DNA of 64,000 nucleotides, taken from Enhydrobacter aerosaccus (GTDB lineage: Bacteria > Pseudomonadota > Alphaproteobacteria > Reyranellales > Reyranellaceae). This document shows positions 59,046 through 64,000 of the stretch, one piece after another. Below the pieces are notes generated by a model. The model had not been told where the DNA came from. It saw only the letters and a program-made list of their open reading frames with translations, and did not search any database. Each line of letters opens with the position of its first letter. The first letter of the stretch is position 1. The stretch spans positions 1 through 64,000 of the forward strand of contig CAIMEE010000420.1 of NCBI GenBank assembly GCA_903839865.1, in the 5' to 3' direction. The position numbers were made by a program, and so were the translations under genes.

Positions 59046-59573
59046 TCAGTCGGCGATCACGATCGCCACGCCGTCCCGCGCCAGAACTTCAAGACGCTGC
59101 CGCACATCGTTCGCGATGGACGTGGCAAGACCCAGCGTCGGCTGATCGAGCAGCAGAAGGCGCGGCCGGTCGACCATGGCGCGTGCGAGCGCCAGCATCT
59201 GCTGCTGGCCCCCCGACAACAGCCACGCCCGCGCACCGGGCCGCTCCGCGAGCATCGGAAACAGCGCCAGCATCTCGGCCACGCGGTGCCGCCTCTCGCG
59301 GGCCGGCAGCGACGACGCGGCCTCGATATTCTCGCGCACCGTCAGGCTCGCAAAGACGCGCCGTCCAGCCGGGACGTAGCCGACACCCAGCCGCACCCTT
59401 TGTTCGACTGGAAGGGCGGAAACGTCTCTTCCAAACAACATCACTGCACCGGGGCGAAAGCCCATGACCGTTTCGAGCACAGCGGTCTTCCGTGCGCTGT
59501 CCTCGCCCGGCAGCACCGCAATCTCGCCGGCCGCGACCGAAAGCGCGCCCATGGAAAGCGCGGGCGCGCTCAT
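59046..59573 (-). CDS. LivF-like ABC ATPase, shortened and with degenerate Walker motifs
   Basis: GEDSARKT in place of GxxxxGK[ST], LLSGGQQQMLALARAM signature intact, LLLLDQPTLGL (Walker B Glu to Gln), ends at VAIVIAD. Confidence 0.8.
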   Translation of the reverse strand: MSAPALSMGALSVAAGEIAVLPGEDSARKTAVLETVMGFRPGAVMLFGRDVSALPVEQRVRLGVGYVPAGRRVFASLTVRENIEAASSLPARERRHRVAEMLALFPMLAERPGARAWLLSGGQQQMLALARAMVDRPRLLLLDQPTLGLATSIANDVRQRLEVLARDGVAIVIAD

Positions 59574-61000
59574 GCCACCACCCGGCCGCGATCGAGGGCA
59601 ATCATGCGGTCGCAGATCTTCGACAGGAGCTCGGTGTCATGGTCGACGATCAACACGCCGTAACCCGCCGTCCGCAGGTGACCGAGCAACGCCACGAGCT
59701 CGGCCTGCTCCGCGGCATTGGCGCCGGCCAGCGGCTCGTCGAACAGCAGGAAGGTGGCACCGCTGGCGACGGCGCGCGCGATGCCCGCCAACCGGCTTTC
59801 CCCCGGCAACGGCGTCTGGAAGGTGCGCAATATTCCCCGCCGGGCGATGACATGCGGCGGCAGGCGTTCGAGCGGCCGGCCGTCGAGCTCGATCGTTCCG
59901 CCATCGGCGCGCTCGAGGCCGGAGATCACGTTGAGCACCGTCGTCTTGCCCGAGCCGTTCGGCCCGATCAGGCCCACGATCTCCCCGCGCTCGACGGCGA
60001 ACGACACGCCGGACAGGGCTTCCACGCCACCGAACCTCTTGCTCACGCCCCGCAGGACAAGATGCCGGCCGCTGGTCGACGGCATCAGGCGATCGGGCAT
60101 CTGCGGCGGCCGGGCGGCCGGCGCCGGATCGATCAGGCCGGCGATCCCCTGCGGTGCAAACAGAGCGACGGCGAGTGTGGCCAGCGCATAGGCCAGCAGC
60201 CAGGCGCCATTCAACTCGCGGAACAGTTCCGGCAGGCAGACCGCGATCGCGGCGCCCACCACGGCCCCCATCGGATGACGCGCCCCGCCCAGCACGACCG
60301 ACGTCAGGCACAGCAGCATGATGGGAAATCCCGTCACATCGGGAGAGACAACACCACTCACGGCGGCCGCGCCACCGCCCGCCAATCCCGCCGCCGCGCC
60401 GCCCAACACGAACGCCGAGAAGCGCCACAGTTGCACGTCGATGCCGAGCGTGGCGGCAACCAGCGGCGCTTCGCGAATCAGCCTCGCCGCTTCCTCGCGC
60501 CGGCCCGCGAAGTAGTACGCCTGCGCCAGCACAATTGTGACGAGGCAGAGCCAGACGCCCAGCATCAATGTCACGCCGCGCGGCAATGACGATCCGAAAC
60601 CAACAATTCCATTGGCCCCGCCGGTGATGCTTTCGGCGTGGATCGCAACGAGGTTGACCAGCGACGCGAGCGCGAGCGTCGCCAGCGCAAAGGAATGCGA
60701 CTGCAGGCGCAGGATCGGCACGGCGACGATCGCGGCGACAACTACAGCCGCCAGCGCCGCCGCGACGAAGGCGAACGATCCCAATGCCGGCGCCGTGAGC
60801 GCGACCGCGTAGGCACCGACACCGAACAGGGCGCCTTGCGCGAGGTTGAGCCCGCCCAGCTGGCCGAACACGCGCTGATAGCCCACGCCCATCAACGCGT
60901 AGATGCCGACCAGGGTCACTAGACGCTGGCCGAACGGCGGCAGCAGGAAGGGCGCGACCAGCGGCGGCAGGACCAGCAGGACGATCCAGTACCAGCGCAT
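59570..61000 (-). CDS. Branched-chain amino acid ABC transporter permease/ATPase fusion (LivM-LivG)
   Basis: LivM TM region (GLNLAQGALFGVGAYAVALT; HSFALATLALASL) fused to ATPase LRGVSKRFGGVEALSGVSFAVERGEIVGLIGPNGSGKTT...LLFDEPLAGAN. Confidence 0.9.
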   Translation of the reverse strand: MRWYWIVLLVLPPLVAPFLLPPFGQRLVTLVGIYALMGVGYQRVFGQLGGLNLAQGALFGVGAYAVALTAPALGSFAFVAAALAAVVVAAIVAVPILRLQSHSFALATLALASLVNLVAIHAESITGGANGIVGFGSSLPRGVTLMLGVWLCLVTIVLAQAYYFAGRREEAARLIREAPLVAATLGIDVQLWRFSAFVLGGAAAGLAGGGAAAVSGVVSPDVTGFPIMLLCLTSVVLGGARHPMGAVVGAAIAVCLPELFRELNGAWLLAYALATLAVALFAPQGIAGLIDPAPAARPPQMPDRLMPSTSGRHLVLRGVSKRFGGVEALSGVSFAVERGEIVGLIGPNGSGKTTVLNVISGLERADGGTIELDGRPLERLPPHVIARRGILRTFQTPLPGESRLAGIARAVASGATFLLFDEPLAGANAAEQAELVALLGHLRTAGYGVLIVDHDTELLSKICDRMIALDRGRVVA

Positions 61001-61004
61001 CGGC

Positions 61005-61835
61005 CTAGGCCCGCCGTCCCACGGGCTCGCCGAACAGCCCCTGTGGCCGCAGGCTGAGCACGGCCAGCACCGCGACGTAGAGCGCAGCCGAGGCCCAGGC
61101 ATCGCCCAGCCACGACGAGACCAGGGTCTCGAACACGCCGATGCCCAAGGCGCCCAGCAGCGCGCCGGGGACGCTGCCCCAGCCTCCCAACGCCACAGCG
61201 ATATAGGCGCGCAGCATGTGGCCACCGCCCTCGGTCGGCACGACGAGGAACTGATGCCCCAGCAACTGGCCGGCGACACCGGCCAGGGCCCCGGCGAGCG
61301 CGAGGGAGAGAACGATGTAGCGATCGACCGGAATGCCCGAGGCGCGCGCGGCATAGCGATCGGACGCGACGGCCCGCATGCGCCGTCCGACCTGGGTGCG
61401 TTCGAGCAGGAACCAGACGGCCGCGATCAGCAGCGCGCCCAGGATCACGATGGCAAGCGGCTGGCGGCCGACGCTCAGCCCCGCGATCTCGACGGCGCCG
61501 ATGCCGGCCAGCGGCGGCGCGGTGCGCGGCGCATTGCCCATCGCAAGCAGCAGACTTTGCTCGATGATCGCCGCCAGCGCGATGGTGGCGACGAACGTCG
61601 CTTCCGGCGGCCGGCGCAACAGCGGCAGAATCGCCACCCGTGCCGCGATGACGCCAGCGACACCGAGGACGACCATCACCAGCGGCAGGAGAAGCGGCCC
61701 GGACAGCCCGGTCCACAGGTCGGCCAGCACCGCGACCGCACCGCCCAGCACGACGAGGCCGCCGTGCGCGAAGTTCACGGCACCCGAAGCATTCAACGCC
61801 AGCACGAAACCCAGCGCCACCAGCGCATAGGCCAT
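61005..61835 (-). CDS. Branched-chain amino acid ABC transporter permease (LivH)
   Basis: LALNASGAVNFAHGGLVVLGG; GQLLGHQFLVVPTEGGGHMLRAYIAVALGGWGSVPGALLGAL. Confidence 0.92.
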   Translation of the reverse strand: MAYALVALGFVLALNASGAVNFAHGGLVVLGGAVAVLADLWTGLSGPLLLPLVMVVLGVAGVIAARVAILPLLRRPPEATFVATIALAAIIEQSLLLAMGNAPRTAPPLAGIGAVEIAGLSVGRQPLAIVILGALLIAAVWFLLERTQVGRRMRAVASDRYAARASGIPVDRYIVLSLALAGALAGVAGQLLGHQFLVVPTEGGGHMLRAYIAVALGGWGSVPGALLGALGIGVFETLVSSWLGDAWASAALYVAVLAVLSLRPQGLFGEPVGRRA

Positions 61836-61883
61836 GCCCAGCGCCAGCGCGTTCAGGAGCAGTTGGAACGTCAGCAGTGGAGA

Positions 61884-62489
61884 CTAATGCTCTTTGGGCG
61901 CGTGCTTGCCCAGGATGCGCTGCAAGGTGCGGCGATGCATGTTCAGCCGCCGCGCCGTCTCCGAGACGTTGCGGTCGCACTGCTCGAACACGCGCTGGAT
62001 ATGCTCCCACCGCACGCGGTCGGCCGACATCGGATTGCTGGGCGGCGGCGGCAGCTTGCGGCCGTGCGCGTTCAGCGCCTGCTCGATCGCATCGGCGTCG
62101 GCGGGCTTGGCGAGATAGTCGACGGCGCCTTCCTTAACGGCGGCGACCGCGGTCGCGATGTTGCCGTAGCCGGTCAGGACGACGATGCGGATGTCGGGCC
62201 GCGCCTGACGCAGCGGCTGCACCAGTTCCAGCCCGTTGCCGTCGCCGAGACGAAGATCGAGCACCGCGAAGGCGGGCGGCCGCACGGTCTGCGCCAGCGC
62301 CTCGGCCACCGAGCCGACCGCAGTCACGATGAAGCCGCGCAGTTCGAGCGCGCGCGCAATCCGATTGCGGAACGCCGCGTCGTCGTCGGCAATCAGCAGC
62401 GTCCGTTCCTTGCTGGCAGTCGTGCCCGCAAGTGCGGGGGAAACCGGACGGCTGGCGCCTGTGTCCTGGGTCATGGGGACTCCTTCCAC
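61884..62489 (-). CDS. regA: ActR/PrrA/RegA family redox response regulator
   Basis: LLIADDDAAFRNRIARALELRGF, VLDLRLGDGNGLELV, VVLTGYGNIATAVAAVKEGAVDYLAKPAD, Fis-type HTH RNVSETARRLNMHRRTLQRILGKHAPKE. Confidence 0.94.
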   Translation of the reverse strand: MEGVPMTQDTGASRPVSPALAGTTASKERTLLIADDDAAFRNRIARALELRGFIVTAVGSVAEALAQTVRPPAFAVLDLRLGDGNGLELVQPLRQARPDIRIVVLTGYGNIATAVAAVKEGAVDYLAKPADADAIEQALNAHGRKLPPPPSNPMSADRVRWEHIQRVFEQCDRNVSETARRLNMHRRTLQRILGKHAPKEH

Positions 62490-62497
62490 ATTGGCCG

Positions 62498-63826
62498 CTA
62501 TGTAGCCTTGAAGACGGGATTTGGCCAGCGCACGGCCACGGCGGCACCGCCCTCAGCGGAACGGCGGTTGCCGAAAATGACGGTCGCGCCGGTGCGTTCC
62601 AGCAGCGTCTTGGCGATGAAAACGCCCAGTCCCATATGGCCTTCCTCGCCCTGCCGGGTCGAAATGAAGGGCGTGCCCAGCTCGTCCAGCAGAGCTTCCG
62701 AAAAGCCCGGCCCATCGTCTGACACCTCGACCTCCGCCCATTCGGTCGTCCAGCGCGTGGCGATGTGGATTTCGCGGCGGGCAAAGGAGATCGCATTCTG
62801 GACGATGTTTCCCACCCCCTGCATGATCTCGGGACTGCGCACCTGGATCGGTGCGGTCGTCGGCGCGCCCTCGGCGATCGGCCCGGCTTCGAAGGTGATG
62901 GTGATGTTGTCGGAGCGATAGTTCGCTGCCGCCGCCTCGATCAGCGCCGGCAGCGGCACGAGCGTATAGAACTCCGAGAAATCGCCGGCAGGATCGACGG
63001 ACAGGCGTGCCAGGATCGTGCGGCAGCGCTCGGACTCAGAGGACAGCAACTCGACATCCTCGCGCAGCGGATCGTCGGCCTCGACCTCGCGCAACATTTC
63101 CTTGGCGACCACGGCGATGGTCGAGAGCGGCGTGCCCAGCTCGTGCGCCGCGGCAGCCGCGAGCGCGCCCAGCGACGACATGCGCTGCTCCTGCGCGAGT
63201 GCCGACTGCGCCGCCGCCAGCGCGTCGCTCATCTGCCGCCCCTCTTCCGCGAGCCGCCAGCCGTAGAGCGTGATCAGCAGGGTCGTGAGCGTGAGACCCG
63301 CCCACACACCCGCCTGGTAGATGTCCGGGAAATTCGGCGCCGGTCCCAGCCAGGGCAACGGCTGATGCACGAGGCCCAGCACGCCGATGCTGACGATCGT
63401 GAGCAGGGTGAGCGCGATGTTGCTGAGCAGCGAGAGCACGGTGGCACCGATCGCGACCGGCGCCAGCAGCAGCAGCGCGAACGGATTGATCAGACCGCCG
63501 GTGAGATAGAGCAGCACCGCGAGCTGCACCACGTCGAAGGCGAGGAAGACCGTCGCCTCGCGGTCGTCGATGCGGGCGGACGCGGGCCGGCCGAGGCTCA
63601 CCGCGAGATTGAGCAGGGCCGAGAGCGCGATGGTGCCGCCGGCCGGCAGCAGCGGCAGCGTGAAGCCCAGCCCCCAGTGGACGACGGATGCAGTGAAGAA
63701 CTGCCCGCCGACGGCCGCCCAGCGCATCAGCACGAGCGCGCGCAGGCGGACGCCACCTCGCGGCGGCAGGGTCGGGCTGGCGGTCCCGACGACGGACGGC
63801 GCGGTCACTCCGGCGCGCGCCGCCAC
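62498..63826 (-). CDS. regB: ActS/PrrB/RegB family redox-sensing histidine kinase
   Basis: GGLINPFALLLLAPVAIGA quinone-site-like motif, AAAAHELGTPLSTIAVVAKEM H-box, SESERCRTILARLS conserved Cys. Confidence 0.94.
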   Translation of the reverse strand: MAARAGVTAPSVVGTASPTLPPRGGVRLRALVLMRWAAVGGQFFTASVVHWGLGFTLPLLPAGGTIALSALLNLAVSLGRPASARIDDREATVFLAFDVVQLAVLLYLTGGLINPFALLLLAPVAIGATVLSLLSNIALTLLTIVSIGVLGLVHQPLPWLGPAPNFPDIYQAGVWAGLTLTTLLITLYGWRLAEEGRQMSDALAAAQSALAQEQRMSSLGALAAAAAHELGTPLSTIAVVAKEMLREVEADDPLREDVELLSSESERCRTILARLSVDPAGDFSEFYTLVPLPALIEAAAANYRSDNITITFEAGPIAEGAPTTAPIQVRSPEIMQGVGNIVQNAISFARREIHIATRWTTEWAEVEVSDDGPGFSEALLDELGTPFISTRQGEEGHMGLGVFIAKTLLERTGATVIFGNRRSAEGGAAVAVRWPNPVFKAT

Positions 63827-63829
63827 GTT

Positions 63830-64000
63830 CTACTCCTCGATCATGAGGTGCTTGCGATGCACCGTGATGAAGAGCGGGATCTTGCGCTGCTTCTTGCGGT
63901 CGGGCGGTTCCTTCACCAGCCGGCCGATCTCGCCCAGGATGAGACCGGTGATCGTGGGCAGCGGCAGCTCGCGCGCCTCGTCGAGCTTCACCCAGCGGAT
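63830..64000 (-). CDS. NUDIX hydrolase C-terminal fragment (truncated by window edge)
   Basis: IRWVKLDEARELPLPTITGLILGEIGRLVKEPPDRKKQRKIPLFITVHRKHLMIEE. Confidence 0.6.
   Translation of the reverse strand: MRWVKLDEARELPLPTITGLILGEIGRLVKEPPDRKKQRKIPLFITVHRKHLMIEE

Noticed and set aside
59010-59048. LivF TGA stop as a second Sec codon or frameshift
   Set aside because: Translation beyond the TGA (PGGLPVQITGKTARGRGSG) shows no LivF-like sequence and no redox context.

Overview
High-GC alphaproteobacterial chromosomal segment (Rhodospirillales/Reyranella-like by gene content; inference only), densely coded, with about 60 supportable CDSs, one tRNA-Gly(CCC), and no rRNA, CRISPR array, transposase or clear prophage. 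Main blocks: soxYX with a flavocytochrome-c sulfide dehydrogenase-type flavoprotein; a xanthine-dehydrogenase/isoquinoline-oxidoreductase-like molybdoenzyme pair; a membrane dipeptidase, redoxin, TPP enzyme, VWA and MoxR cluster; a housekeeping block (metK, xre, lnt, corC, ybeY, phoH, miaB, olsA/olsB-like, fur, tusA, rimI, tsaB, nfu); gloB, ybaK, lepB; metX-metW; a chorismate mutase-hisC-tyrC cluster; metC; a degenerate Liv ABC transporter; and regB/regA-type redox two-component genes. The strongest unusual signal is a thioredoxin-like gene (6022..7080, minus strand) interrupted by a single in-frame TGA exactly at the redox-active position (W-A-S-W-TGA-G-C), with a candidate bacterial SECIS hairpin just downstream. 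It is a likely selenoprotein that standard gene callers split in two. Other highlights: a SAM-II riboswitch plus terminator before metX; two genes whose conserved N-termini leave CTG as the only plausible start; a dipeptidase with a fused N-terminal domain and an internal Tat-like signal; a palindromic TetR operator; a duplicated multi-hairpin G-loop element; and Liv ATPases with eroded catalytic motifs.
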